From contig NZ_CP113913.1 of NCBI RefSeq assembly GCF_029395355.1, forward strand, positions 1,612,001 through 1,676,000: a stretch of 64,000 bases of DNA, read 5' to 3'. Position 1 is the stretch's first letter, and every line of letters starts with the position of its first letter. A program made the position numbers and the translations under genes. Below, piece by piece: positions 1 to 8,843 of this stretch. The notes beneath the pieces are model-generated. The model saw nothing but the letters and a program-made list of their open reading frames with translations. It ran no database searches and was not told where the DNA came from. This DNA is from Bifidobacterium sp. ESL0800. GTDB taxonomy: Bacteria > Actinomycetota > Actinomycetes > Actinomycetales > Bifidobacteriaceae.

Positions 1-706
1 GCTCGTCGGTCGGGTCGCAGATGACCTCACCGTGCCGGGCGTCCACCACCACGGTGGTGCCGTTTGCCAAATCATCGGCTCCCGTCGCAGAGACGACGGC
101 GACAATGCCACGGGCACGCGCCAGAATCGCGGTGTGGCTCGTCGGCCCTCCCTGGCTGGTGACAATGGCCAGGACCTTGGTCAAATCAAGTGCAGCGGTA
201 TCTGCAGGGGAAAGATCCTGCGCCACCAAGACGAACGGCTTGTCGCTTTCCGGAACTCCCGGGGCCGCAACGCCCATCAGATCGGCGATGACGCGCTGAC
301 CCACATCATGCAGATCAGCGGCACGCTCGGCCATATACCCGCCGAGAGCCGTGAGCGTCGTCTCGAATCCCGCAAAACCCTCGAAAGTGGCACGCTCGGC
401 GCTCAATCCTTCGCGAATATGCTGATTAATCGATTCGGCGAGGGCTGGGTCTGCGGTCATTTGGGCCAAAGCCTCGAGAATCGGAGCCGCTTTCTTGGCT
501 CCGTCATCACCTTGCGCAGCGTTCTTGGCACGAGCTTTGAGATTATCGTTCACCGCTTTCAACGAAACCGCGACTCTGGAAAGCTCGGCCTCTTCGCTTA
601 CTGAACTCTCGCGAGGCTGGTCGGAAGGTTGTGGCAACGGAGCCGAAAAACGCAAAACCGATCCGACTGCAGCGCCTCTGCCGATACCGGAACCTTCAAT
701 CTTCAT
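1..706 (-). CDS. ptsI: Phosphoenolpyruvate-protein phosphotransferase (PTS enzyme I), N-terminal part
   Basis: This is the first 235 codons of PTS enzyme I; the rest lies beyond the left edge. Enzyme I takes phosphate from phosphoenolpyruvate and passes it to HPr in the cytoplasm, starting sugar uptake through PTS permeases. The N-terminal HPr-binding and phosphohistidine domains are visible. The active-site histidine is about residue 191 in GGPTSHTAILARARG, which matches the family signature and its usual position. The ATG at 704-706 is preceded by a good ribosome site (AAAGGAGCG), and the protein starts MKIEGSGIGRGAAVG as expected. It is divergent from ptsH, so both share the intergenic control region at 707-922. 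Nothing looks broken in the visible part. Identification is secure. Confidence 0.93.
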   Translation of the reverse strand, partial: MKIEGSGIGRGAAVGSVLRFSAPLPQPSDQPRESSVSEEAELSRVAVSLKAVNDNLKARAKNAAQGDDGAKKAAPILEALAQMTADPALAESINQHIREGLSAERATFEGFAGFETTLTALGGYMAERAADLHDVGQRVIADLMGVAAPGVPESDKPFVLVAQDLSPADTAALDLTKVLAIVTSQGGPTSHTAILARARGIVAVVSATGADDLANGTTVVVDARHGEVICDPTDE

Positions 707-766
707 CTTCGCTCCTTTGAGTACAAAACAGCCAACAATCATCATTGCCAGCTACGATGCATTTTC

Positions 767-833
767 AGTAAACTGTTTCTGAATTTTGATAATACACTAT
801 AAAAACAGCTTTGTAAAGACGGTAAACGTTTTC
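767..833. promoter_or_regulatory. Divergent ptsI/ptsH control region with two LacI-type half-palindromes
   Basis: The AT-rich spacer between ptsI and ptsH holds an 8-bp perfect palindrome AAACGTTT at 824-831 and a related AAACTGTTT at 770-778, about 54 bp away. Sites centred on ACGT flanked by A and T runs are typical of LacI-family operators. A LacI-family gene lies just downstream at 1392. A role in PTS control is inferred. Confidence 0.45.
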
Positions 834-922
834 TGAAAATCAGCTTTAGGGTGGCTTCAAGCTGCTATACTCATGCTCATGCGTACAAGCCTCAACGCAT
901 GCAGACAACCAAAGGAGTTTTC

Positions 923-1189
923 ATGGCAACAGCACAACGCACCACGACCATCACCGATCCAGTAGGAATCCACGCCCGCCCGGCTTCGTCGTTTACCCAA
1001 GCGGTCGGCGAATCGGGTTGCACGGTGACCATCGCGAAGAAACCCGGCGAACCCGTCAACGCGGCCAGCATCCTTTCAATAATGGCCCTCGGCATCAAGC
1101 AGGGAGACACCGTGGAAATTACCGTCAACGGCGACGAAGCAGAGCAACAGGCCGATAAGCTCATCGAAATACTCACACAGGCCGAATAG
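923..1189 (+). CDS. ptsH: Phosphocarrier protein HPr
   Basis: HPr is an 88-residue cytoplasmic phosphocarrier that accepts phosphate from enzyme I on a histidine and hands it to sugar-specific IIA domains. The active site is His17 in GIHARPASS. Ser49 in NAASILSIMALG aligns with the regulatory Ser46 of Firmicutes HPr, although no HPr kinase is seen in this window. The ATG at 923 was chosen because AAAGGAG sits at 911-917 and because it gives the normal family length; a longer reading from 851 would add a non-family extension. It is divergent from ptsI and followed by a strong stem-loop, so it is probably monocistronic. Confidence 0.95.
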   Translation: MATAQRTTTITDPVGIHARPASSFTQAVGESGCTVTIAKKPGEPVNAASILSIMALGIKQGDTVEITVNGDEAEQQADKLIEILTQAE

Positions 1190-1200
1190 CGAAAACAGCA

Positions 1201-1252
1201 ATGCAGGCGGGCGAAAGATTGAACATTTCTCTATTCTTTCGCTCGTCTGCAT
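1201..1252 (+). terminator. Stem-loop after ptsH
   Basis: Arms 1201-1218 and 1235-1252 pair over 18 positions, with two G-U pairs, around a 16-nt loop, starting 11 bases after the ptsH stop. The T-tract is poor, so this could be a weak intrinsic terminator or an mRNA-stabilising hairpin. Confidence 0.6.
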
Positions 1253-1391
1253 GTATTGTGTAGAACAGTCATGGACACAATTAACAGATAAGGAGAAAAA
1301 AATTATAATTGAAATCGATGATGACGACGGCTTTGGTATTGCCCAAGCATAGAATCGTCACCGTACTATCGGATTGTTGTGGGGAGAAAGC

Positions 1392-2471
1392 ATGAGACCG
1401 CGAGGCAGAGGCTCGGAACACATCAATCCGAACAATTCAATAACCGAAGTCGCAGCATTGGCGAATGTTTCGACAGCCACTGTTTCCAGGGTGCTTTCAG
1501 GACGCCGGAAAAAAGACGACGACATCGCCCGCAGAGTACGCGACGCTGCACAAAAACTGCATTATTCCGCGAATCCTGCCGCGAGCAGCCTGCGCAGCGA
1601 TATCACCAATATCATCGCAGCCGTTATCGCCCAACCCATCGATTCGTTCTCAGCGAACCTGGTCACCGAACTGGAGTCCAAGGCGCGCGAATCCGGCAAG
1701 TATCTTCTGATAAGCACCGGCAAGAAGGAAGACGAACTTGAAGAGCGACTTCAGATGTTGCTCGAGCGTGGAGTCGACGGGATTGTCATCGTCCCCGGGC
1801 CCCGAATGGACCTTTCACCCGCCTTGGCCCAGCTTGCCGAAGAAAAGACGCCGATCATTCAGATCTCCGGGAAAAGCACCTCTACCCACATCAACTGGAT
1901 CGGGGTCGACGTAGCGACGGCAATGCAGGAAGCGATCACCCATCTCACCGATCACAACGGCACTTCGATCATGTTTCTGAACCCTCAAATCGACACCGAC
2001 AACGCAACCGACGCCTTGGTGACATTCCAGTATTCCGATCAGATCACCGGCTATCTGCACGAACCGCGATGGATCACCTTCGGCGAATGCACGTTGCAAC
2101 GCGGATACGACGACATTCTCAAGACTTTTCAAGACGACAACCGCGATCGGCCAAACGCCATACTTTGCGGATCGGATGAAGTGGCGGCCGGAGCCATCAT
2201 GGCGTTGCGGCAACTGGGAATCTCGGTTCCCGATGAGGTCAATGTCATCGGCTATGGCGACACCTTGCTCGCGACGTCATGCCGGCCTTCGATTACGTCG
2301 TTGCGGCCGCCATACGAGGAGATGGCGCAGGAGGCCCTGCGGCTTATCGAGTTGAAACGCAGCGGCAAACGCCATCTTCCTTCGCATACGGCCTTTGCCC
2401 CGCAAGTGATCCGCCGGGAATCGACATCTTCGCCTCGCATCGGCACCAGCGACATGGCCGACCCGCGCTGA
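1392..2471 (+). CDS. LacI-family transcriptional regulator
   Basis: This 359-residue DNA-binding repressor has an N-terminal LacI helix-turn-helix (ITEVAALANVSTATVSRVLS, about residues 16-35) and a C-terminal periplasmic-binding-protein-like effector domain ending in the usual VNVIGYGD and RPSITSLRPP segments. The effector is unknown. The ATG at 1392 follows GGGGAG at 1381-1386. A TTG start at 1374 would add six residues but would place that ribosome site inside the coding region. Its position beside ptsI/ptsH suggests a role in sugar-dependent control of the PTS or a nearby sugar locus, which is inference. It converges on holB. Confidence 0.88.
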   Translation: MRPRGRGSEHINPNNSITEVAALANVSTATVSRVLSGRRKKDDDIARRVRDAAQKLHYSANPAASSLRSDITNIIAAVIAQPIDSFSANLVTELESKARESGKYLLISTGKKEDELEERLQMLLERGVDGIVIVPGPRMDLSPALAQLAEEKTPIIQISGKSTSTHINWIGVDVATAMQEAITHLTDHNGTSIMFLNPQIDTDNATDALVTFQYSDQITGYLHEPRWITFGECTLQRGYDDILKTFQDDNRDRPNAILCGSDEVAAGAIMALRQLGISVPDEVNVIGYGDTLLATSCRPSITSLRPPYEEMAQEALRLIELKRSGKRHLPSHTAFAPQVIRRESTSSPRIGTSDMADPR

Positions 2472-2591
2472 TCATAAACAGTCAGGCGCGGGAAGTGCGG
2501 CTCACGCGTTCCTTACCCACAATCCTCAGCCAAACAGTCCTCGGCGTTTCAGCGACATGACGGAATACAAGTAATACAATATACGTAGATC

Positions 2592-3743
2592 TCACACCAG
2601 CAACGCGCAGAACAGGGCTTCGAAAAGCAGGGTCTGGTTGCCGTTGCCGTTAAGCCGGCGACGGGCCACGGATATCGATTCGAGACGATCGACCACGCTC
2701 TGGCGGGTCAGGCGCTCGGCGAGGTTGACCAGGGACGAACGTTTCTCCTTGTTAATAAGACCGGCTGAATCCACCGCATTGTTCTGAATCACCGCGACGT
2801 CACGGTAGATGCTGGCGACGGTATTGAGGTCACGGTCGAGCACATCGCGGCTGCGTCTGGTGGCCCGGCGCTTGATATCGGCCTTTTTGCCGATCTGGTT
2901 GAAGGCGCCGCGAAGCTGCGGCGGAATTCGGTCCTTTTCACCCAGGCCGTTGATGCGCCGGAATTCGGCTTCCTGCGCTCCCGCCTTCTCTTCGACGTCG
3001 TTTTGCGCCTGGGCCTTGGCATTGTCGATGAGTTGGCCGGCGAGCAGCACGGCATCCGAGGCCTTGCCCATATTGAGCACACCTGAGACCAGTTCGGCGC
3101 GGTCGCCCCTCACGCGCTCGTTGGTGGCATAGAGCTTGGCCACGCCGATATGCCCTTCGGCCAGACGCGCGCATTGCTCGGCCAGTTTGGGTTCGATGTT
3201 CTCCTGCGTTTCCAGGAACTTTGCCACAGATTGCGTCGAAGGCACAGCAAGGTTGACGATACGCGTGCGCGAACGGATGGTCGGCAGCACGTCTTCGGCG
3301 CTTGGCGCGCAGAGGAGCCAGATGGTGTGGGGGCTCGGTTCCTCGACCTCTTTCAACAGCACGTTGGTGGTGCGTTCGAGCATGCGGTCGACGTCTTCGA
3401 TGATGATGACGCGCCACGGCGCGATGCTGGGGGTCTGCTCGGAGGTCTCGATCAGGTCGCGGACCTCGTCGATGCCGATGGTCACCTTGTTCGTCGCCAA
3501 TACGGTGACATCGGGATGCGTGCCGGCCAGCACCTGCTCGCTGGAACGCTCCAGCTCATCACCCAAGCCATGGCTCGGGCTCTCCAAAGCCGCGGCGAAA
3601 GCGCGCGCCACGTTGGAACGGCCGGATCCGGGAGGCCCGCAAATCAGCCACGACTGGGCGATGGCCTTGGGGTCGCCGGACGCAATGGCACGCAGCTGCC
3701 CCACGACCTGATCCTGGCCGACGATCGAGTCCCATACGCTCAT
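2592..3743 (-). CDS. holB: DNA polymerase III delta prime subunit
   Basis: This 383-residue AAA+ clamp-loader subunit helps load the beta sliding clamp at replication forks. The N-terminal AAA+ fold carries a P-loop at about residues 36-43 reading GPPGSGRS, with arginine replacing the usual lysine, consistent with the non-catalytic nature of delta prime. IIIEDVDRM is the Walker B region. The SRTRIVNL segment is the sensor 1 or arginine-finger region. The ATG at 3743 follows GGAGGAACA. A longer reading to 3914 adds unrelated sequence and is rejected. Downstream of tmk on the same strand with a 236-bp gap, it follows the common actinobacterial pairing of tmk and holB. Confidence 0.9.
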   Translation of the reverse strand: MSVWDSIVGQDQVVGQLRAIASGDPKAIAQSWLICGPPGSGRSNVARAFAAALESPSHGLGDELERSSEQVLAGTHPDVTVLATNKVTIGIDEVRDLIETSEQTPSIAPWRVIIIEDVDRMLERTTNVLLKEVEEPSPHTIWLLCAPSAEDVLPTIRSRTRIVNLAVPSTQSVAKFLETQENIEPKLAEQCARLAEGHIGVAKLYATNERVRGDRAELVSGVLNMGKASDAVLLAGQLIDNAKAQAQNDVEEKAGAQEAEFRRINGLGEKDRIPPQLRGAFNQIGKKADIKRRATRRSRDVLDRDLNTVASIYRDVAVIQNNAVDSAGLINKEKRSSLVNLAERLTRQSVVDRLESISVARRRLNGNGNQTLLFEALFCALLV

Positions 3744-3979
3744 TGTTCCTCCGTTTTTCACCTGTTGCGCCATCACCACACTATTGCCTGCCGCCGATAG
3801 CTGATGACGAGAGCATGACGCCAATCTCCCATATGCCCTGTCCGAAGTCGACGTAATCGTCTGCACGATAGCCGCTACACGACAAATCGTCGCGCACCGA
3901 ATCAGCTTGGTCAATCACCTGCAGATCGCAAACCATAAATCATGCATTACACGACAATAACTAAGCCTGCTTACCTGTC

Positions 3980-4606
3980 TTACAACCCACACGACCAATC
4001 CGCCAGCAGCTCATCGGCATCGCCGCGAATCTGCCGCCACACTTCATCGATCGGCTTCGAAGCATCAATGACCTTGAACCGCGACCGCTCAGCCACCGCC
4101 AGGTCCAAGAACGCCTGTCGCGTACGCTGCTGAAACCCGTCGCCGGCCGATTCCATGCGATCTTCGCTGTGCTCAAGACGGTCGTGCGAAACCGCAGGGT
4201 CCATATCCAGCAGATAGGTGCGTTCCGGCAGCAGGTTGTTCGTCGCCCACAGACTCAGCTTGCGCACTTCCTCTTGCGTCAGCTCCCGTCCACCTGCCTG
4301 ATAGGCCAGCGACGAGTCGATATAGCGGTCGGAAATGACCACGGCCCCACGAGCGAGTGCCGGTCGGATGACTTCGGCGACATGCTGGGCACGGTCGGCG
4401 GCGAACAGCAATGCTTCGGTACGCGGCGCGATATCGCCACCGTGCAGCAGCAGCTGCCGCAAATCCACACCAAGCTTCGTGCCGCCCGGCTCACGGGTGA
4501 CCACGACCTCGCGTCCCATCTCCTCGACGTAACGCTTCAGACGCTCGACCTGCGTGGTCTTCCCCACGCCGTCGACACCCTCAAACGAAATAAACACCCC
4601 GCTCAT
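3980..4606 (-). CDS. tmk: Thymidylate kinase
   Basis: This 208-residue cytoplasmic enzyme phosphorylates dTMP to dTDP for DNA synthesis. The P-loop is at residues 9-18 ([10 protein letters not shown]), followed by the TREPGGT motif that binds the dTMP phosphate, the [12 protein letters not shown] motif near residue 91, and a short arginine-containing lid. Length is normal for the family. It lies upstream of holB on the same strand, so the two may be cotranscribed. Identification is secure. Confidence 0.95.
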   Translation of the reverse strand: MSGVFISFEGVDGVGKTTQVERLKRYVEEMGREVVVTREPGGTKLGVDLRQLLLHGGDIAPRTEALLFAADRAQHVAEVIRPALARGAVVISDRYIDSSLAYQAGGRELTQEEVRKLSLWATNNLLPERTYLLDMDPAVSHDRLEHSEDRMESAGDGFQQRTRQAFLDLAVAERSRFKVIDASKPIDEVWRQIRGDADELLADWSCGL

Positions 4607-4744
4607 AATCCTCGATCCTACTTAAAACAATCTGTCAGAACGCTCAGTCGTTACGTCAGAGCCCTATATTCTTTATTCCGAACAAATCCAGATCTCCAGT
4701 TCAACCTGCTTTCAATATCCATCTTATGCGCGCATCGGATTCTA

Positions 4745-5014
4745 TCAGCGGTCGAAATGATGATCTCCGAATGTTCTGTCCCAAGCACTGACGATAAAAG
4801 CATGCCGACGAGCCAAATCATTGCGAATCTTCTTCAGAATTTTCGGCGGAATCTTTCCCCTATTGTGCGCCAGCACCACATCGCCGTCCGCGCCCAGCAC
4901 AAACTTCGCCATATCCCTGTCGCGTCCTTGCGAAACATGCACGTGAACCCCGTGGTCTCCATCGTGGACGTTGAATGAAATCTCGTAACCTTTAATAATA
5001 AATTTTTCAGTCAT
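4745..5014 (-). CDS. Small DUF4160-like protein
   Basis: This 89-residue protein begins MTEKFIIKGYEISFNVHDGD and has a histidine-rich HVHVSQGRD segment followed by GKIPPKILKKIRNDL and a C-terminal AWDRTFGD. That order (an H-x-H segment, then a GxxP turn and a helix) resembles DUF4160 proteins, which are often found in two-gene units of unknown role. The ATG at 5014 overlaps the upstream gene's stop by 8 bp and has its own ribosome site (GGGAG), so translation is probably coupled. A longer reading from 5059 runs inside the upstream gene and is not supported. Function is unknown; a toxin-antitoxin role is only a possibility. Confidence 0.65.
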   Translation of the reverse strand: MTEKFIIKGYEISFNVHDGDHGVHVHVSQGRDRDMAKFVLGADGDVVLAHNRGKIPPKILKKIRNDLARRHAFIVSAWDRTFGDHHFDR

Positions 5015-5240
5015 CGCCGAACTCCCTATCGTCTTCGCGGGAGCCTTGTACCAAGTCATAATTCAACTTGTAATAATTCAAGAGAAATGGCATGAAATCA
5101 TCGGGGAAATTCGAAGAAAGAACATTTCCCTTGTTGTCGAAGACCGCCTTGCGGCCATAATCGACTTCGGTAATCGTAACGGTATCTTCGGTATAGCCAA
5201 GCCGAACGCCGTCCATCTCAAAAAGGTCGTCACATTGCAT
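5007..5240 (-). CDS. Small acidic protein, partner of the DUF4160-like gene
   Basis: This 77-residue acidic protein starts MQCDDLFEMDGVRLGYTEDT and ends with a strongly acidic tail (GSREDDREFGDD). The ATG at 5240 follows GGAGGTGCAAC, an excellent ribosome site, so this start is preferred over a reading that extends to 5495 through sequence with no protein-like character. Its last 8 bases overlap the next gene. No family was recognised. The acidic partner and overlapping arrangement suggest the two products interact, but this is inference. Confidence 0.6.
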   Translation of the reverse strand: MQCDDLFEMDGVRLGYTEDTVTITEVDYGRKAVFDNKGNVLSSNFPDDFMPFLLNYYKLNYDLVQGSREDDREFGDD

Positions 5241-5555
5241 GTTGCACCTCCTTTCCTCCTGCAATACCGCCAATTGTAGCGGAGAAGCGGGAGGACGAGA
5301 GGTGCCGCGAGCACCAGCACGATCAGACAGGTTGGGCGCATTGGCACCGTTGGAAATCCACTGATTCGTCTTTGCGAATCTGCTCTTACTGGCTGAGTTA
5401 CGCCCATCAACAGGCCTTCGTTTGCCGACGCTCAACGAGGGTGAATACGCCACGTTCCGCTCCTTTCCTTCGACTCGAATCGCCTTTGATTCCATAGAAG
5501 CACAAAACGCGAGATTACCGTGACAAAATAGAGCACTGTGGTCGGATGATAGGGG

Positions 5556-5677
5556 TTATCCACATTTGAGGCGTGTCGCGGCCGACGCCGGTTAGTTATC
5601 CACATTCAGGGGTGCCGACAGTCATCGCCTATCCACATCTATCGGCTATCAGCCAAATATTCGGCCAATCATCCACA
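5556..5677 (+). promoter_or_regulatory. Cluster of four DnaA-box-like sites
   Basis: Two exact TTATCCACA nonamers lie at 5556-5564 and 5596-5604, and two one- or two-base variants, CTATCCACA at 5629-5637 and TCATCCACA at 5669-5677. All four are in the same orientation with start-to-start spacings of 40, 33 and 40 bp. TTATCCACA is the classic high-affinity DnaA box. No dnaA, dnaN or rpmH gene is nearby, so this is not an obvious chromosome origin; a DnaA-titrating or regulatory site is inferred. Confidence 0.6.
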
Positions 5678-5765
5678 TTCGTCCGATTGCCGGTATGGGT
5701 TCAGCGCTTGCCGACATTGCTGATTCCACCAGCTGCCCCACGCCAGCCAATCCGCTCTATAACAA

Positions 5766-5800
5766 CGTATCCCGTCCTGAGCCAACAGGAACGGGATACG
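5766..5800 (-). terminator. Terminator after topA
   Basis: Arms 5766-5775 and 5791-5800 pair perfectly over 10 bp and extend inward with CCTG/CAGG. On the minus strand the hairpin starts about 30 bases after the topA stop and is followed by TTGTTAT. Confidence 0.65.
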
Positions 5801-5831
5801 CGACAGATCAGCAAATCAGCAGACCCTAAGC

Positions 5832-8800
5832 TTACTTCTTGGCAGCCGTCTTGCGGGTCGTGGTCTTCCTGGTGCTCTTACGCACCGTCGTCTTTTTGGC
5901 AGACGACGACTTGCGCGTACTCGTCTTGCGAGTCGTTGTCTTACGGCGGCCGCGACGCTTCGTCGGACCGGCAGCTCGTTTTTCGGCAAGCAGCTGGAAG
6001 GCGGTGGCCGGGTCGATGGACTCCGGGGTGTACTGCTTCGGCAGCGTGCGGTTGGTCTCACCGTCGGTGATGTAAGCGCCGTAGAAACCGTCCTTGATGG
6101 TCACGTTCTTGCCGTTCTCCGGGTCGGCGCCGAGCTCGCGCAGCGGCGGTTTGGCCGCTCCCCTGCCGCGGCCGCGACCGTACTTTGGCTGGGCGAACAG
6201 TTCCTTGGCCTTGTCGAGATCGACGGTGAACAGTTCGTCCTCACTGCCGAGCGAACGCGTCTCGGACTTGCCGTCCGCACTCTTCTTGGTGAGGTAGGGG
6301 CCGTAACGTCCGTTGCTCGCGGTGACGACGGCCTCGCTGGTTTCACCGGTTTTGGCATCCGTCTCGTCGTACTTGCCGACTTCGCGCGGCAGGCTCAGCA
6401 ACTTCAGCGCCTGTTCAAGCGTGACCGTATCCGGGCTCATCGTCTTGAACAGCGACGCCATCTTGGGCTTGGGCACTGCGGATTTGGCGGTTTTCCTGGC
6501 ACGGGTCTTGGCAGCGGGCTTGGACGACTTGGAGCCCTTGCCATCGGCCGCTTCGACGGAATCGGCGGCATTACCGGCTTTTGCGGCCTTCGCCGCAGCC
6601 GCCTTGGCTTCGCGTTCGGCCTTCATTTCCGCTTCGGCCTCGGGAGAAATCAGCGCGACATACGGCCCGAACCGGCCGCTGCGCACTTCGACGGTGCCGC
6701 CGGTCGCCGGATCCTTCCCCAATACGCGCGGTCCGCCGGCGTTGTTCTTGATCAGCTCGTGCCCGGCCTCGACGGTCAGCTCATCGGGCGCCATTGTCTC
6801 GGGAATCGAGGCGCGCTTGGGGTTGCCCTCGGCGTCGAGGTTCTTCGTATCCTCAAGATACGGGCCATACCGTCCGACACGCACCTGCAGACCGTCGCCG
6901 ATCTCGATGGTGTTGATGGCGCGGGCGTCGATGTCGCCGAGCTGCGCGACTTGCTGCTGCAGGCCGGCGTGCGCGTCATCGGTGGATTTCGCGGTGTCCT
7001 CGCCGTCGCCGAAGTAGAAGCGTGTGAGCCATTCCTTACTGGTCTCCTTGCCCTGCGCGATCTTGTCGAGCCCGTTCTCCATATCGGCGGTGAACTGGTA
7101 GTCCACGTACTTCGGGAAGTTCGTCTCGAGCAACTTGGTCACCGCGAAGGCGAGCCAGGAGGGAATCAACGCGCGGCCGCGCTCGTAGACGTAGCCACGG
7201 TCGATGATGGTGGAAATGATGCTGGCATAGGTCGACGGCCGGCCGATCTCCTTGGCTTCAAGCGTCTTGACCAGCGACGCCTCGGTGTAGCGGGCGGGAG
7301 GCTGGGTTTCGTGGCCGTCGGCGGTGACCGATGTGGCGTTGAGCACCTCGCCGGTTTCCATCGGCGGCAGTGCCTCATTGTCTTCGGACTTGCCCGATTT
7401 GGCGGTTGCCTTGGAATCCTTGGCCTTGACTGCGGCGGACGAAGAGGAAGCGGACCCCGAAGAACGACGCGGCCAGCCGGAGGCCTTGAGGAATCCAGGG
7501 AATTCGATGACGGTACCAGAAGCCTGGAAGATGGCCTCGCCGCGATCGCCGGCAGATGCCGAAAGCCGCACGGTGGCGGTGAATCCCTTGGCATCGGCCA
7601 TCTGCGAGGCCAGCGTACGCTGCCAGATCAGGGTATAGAGCTTGAGCTGGTCCGGCGGCACCTTCGTGGCCAGTTCGGACGGATCACGGAACGTCGAGCC
7701 AGCCGGACGGATGCATTCGTGCGCTTCCTGCGCACCGGCCGTCTTGGTGGCGTACTGCTTGGGTTTGTCCGAAAGGTATTCGGCGCCGAAGTTCTTGGTG
7801 ACGGACTGGCGCGCGGCGGCGATGGCCTCCTGCGAAAGCGTGACGGAATCGGTACGCATATACGTGATGAAGCCGTTTTCGTAGAGGCCCTGCGCCGCCC
7901 GCATGGTCTGGCGCGAGCTCATCGAGAGCCGGTTGCCGGCGGCCTGCTGCATGGTCGAGGTGGTGAACGGCGGCACCGGACGGCGGTGGTACGGCTTGGA
8001 TTCCATCGAGACCACGGTGAACGGCGCGTGCTCGAGCGCGGCGGCGATGGCCTTGGTCTGGGCCTCGTCAAGCTGGCAGACATTGTCTTTCTTTGCGCCG
8101 GCAGTCAATTCACCGGTGGAGGTGAAATCGCGGGAATTGGCCAAGCGAGAACCGCCCAGCGAGACCATACGCGATTCGAAATCGACGTTCTCGCCCTGCG
8201 CATCCGGGGCAGAAAGCTCGGCGATGACATCCCAGTACGGCGAGCGCACGAACGCCATGCGTTCCCGTTCGCGCTCCACGATAAGCCTGGTGGCCACGGA
8301 TTGCACGCGCCCCGCAGAAAGTCCTGGGCCGACCTTGCGCCAGAGCACCGGCGAAAGCTCATAGCCGTAAAGTCTGTCGAGCACACGGCGCGTCTCCTGG
8401 GCGTCGACCATGTTGGCGTCCACGTCGCGGGTCTTGCCCACGGCGGCACGAATGGCGGTAGGCGTGATCTCGTGGAAGACCATGCGGTGCACCGGCACCT
8501 TCGGCTTGAGCGTCTGCACCAAGTGCCACGCGATGGCCTCGCCCTCGCGATCCTCATCAGTCGCGAGGTAGAGTTCGCTGGCGTCCTTCAGCGCGTTTTT
8601 GAGCTGCGCGACGGTTTTCTTCTTCTCCGGCCCGACGATGTAATACGGTTCGAAGCCGTCGTCGACGTCCACGCCGAAGCGGCCGAACTTCTCCTTCTTG
8701 CTGGCCGGCACCTGGCTGGGTTGCGCCAAGTCGCGGATATGGCCGACAGAAGCCATGACCGTATAGTCCTTGCCGAGATATCCGCCGATTTTCTTCGCCT

Positions 8801-8843
8801 TGGTCGGGGATTCCACGATGACAAGTTTCTTACCAGTCGCCAT
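5832..8843 (-). CDS. topA: DNA topoisomerase I
   Basis: This 1003-residue type IA topoisomerase relaxes negative supercoils. An N-terminal Toprim domain carries KLVIVESPTKAKKI and the metal-binding TDEDREGE (about 95-102). The catalytic tyrosine is about residue 328 in GFITYMRTDS. Instead of zinc fingers, the C-terminal half has repeated modules recognisable by GRFGPYVAL, GRYGPYLTK and FYGAYITDG, as in actinobacterial enzymes. A Lys/Arg/Ser/Thr-rich tail of roughly 50 residues ends the protein and probably binds DNA. The ATG at 8843 follows GAAGGAGCGG; a start at 8888 would add residues of no clear meaning. Length and architecture are normal for Bifidobacterium. Confidence 0.95.
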   Translation of the reverse strand: MATGKKLVIVESPTKAKKIGGYLGKDYTVMASVGHIRDLAQPSQVPASKKEKFGRFGVDVDDGFEPYYIVGPEKKKTVAQLKNALKDASELYLATDEDREGEAIAWHLVQTLKPKVPVHRMVFHEITPTAIRAAVGKTRDVDANMVDAQETRRVLDRLYGYELSPVLWRKVGPGLSAGRVQSVATRLIVERERERMAFVRSPYWDVIAELSAPDAQGENVDFESRMVSLGGSRLANSRDFTSTGELTAGAKKDNVCQLDEAQTKAIAAALEHAPFTVVSMESKPYHRRPVPPFTTSTMQQAAGNRLSMSSRQTMRAAQGLYENGFITYMRTDSVTLSQEAIAAARQSVTKNFGAEYLSDKPKQYATKTAGAQEAHECIRPAGSTFRDPSELATKVPPDQLKLYTLIWQRTLASQMADAKGFTATVRLSASAGDRGEAIFQASGTVIEFPGFLKASGWPRRSSGSASSSSAAVKAKDSKATAKSGKSEDNEALPPMETGEVLNATSVTADGHETQPPARYTEASLVKTLEAKEIGRPSTYASIISTIIDRGYVYERGRALIPSWLAFAVTKLLETNFPKYVDYQFTADMENGLDKIAQGKETSKEWLTRFYFGDGEDTAKSTDDAHAGLQQQVAQLGDIDARAINTIEIGDGLQVRVGRYGPYLEDTKNLDAEGNPKRASIPETMAPDELTVEAGHELIKNNAGGPRVLGKDPATGGTVEVRSGRFGPYVALISPEAEAEMKAEREAKAAAAKAAKAGNAADSVEAADGKGSKSSKPAAKTRARKTAKSAVPKPKMASLFKTMSPDTVTLEQALKLLSLPREVGKYDETDAKTGETSEAVVTASNGRYGPYLTKKSADGKSETRSLGSEDELFTVDLDKAKELFAQPKYGRGRGRGAAKPPLRELGADPENGKNVTIKDGFYGAYITDGETNRTLPKQYTPESIDPATAFQLLAEKRAAGPTKRRGRRKTTTRKTSTRKSSSAKKTTVRKSTRKTTTRKTAAKK

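Larger units (their letters stand above)
5241..5831. other. Intergenic region after topA with DnaA-box cluster
   Basis: These 590 bases between topA and the small two-gene unit contain no convincing gene. They hold four DnaA-box-like nonamers (listed separately) and the topA terminator near the topA stop. Open frames here lack ribosome sites and family features. Confidence 0.6.

Noticed and set aside
5078..5410. 110-codon minus-strand frame with a hydrophobic stretch
   Set aside because: Overlaps the small acidic gene in another frame, lacks a ribosome site at its start, and the hydrophobic stretch is short and isolated.
5556..5677. Chromosome origin
   Set aside because: DnaA-box-like sites are present, but there is no AT-rich unwinding region of typical size and no dnaA, dnaN, rpmH or recF gene nearby.
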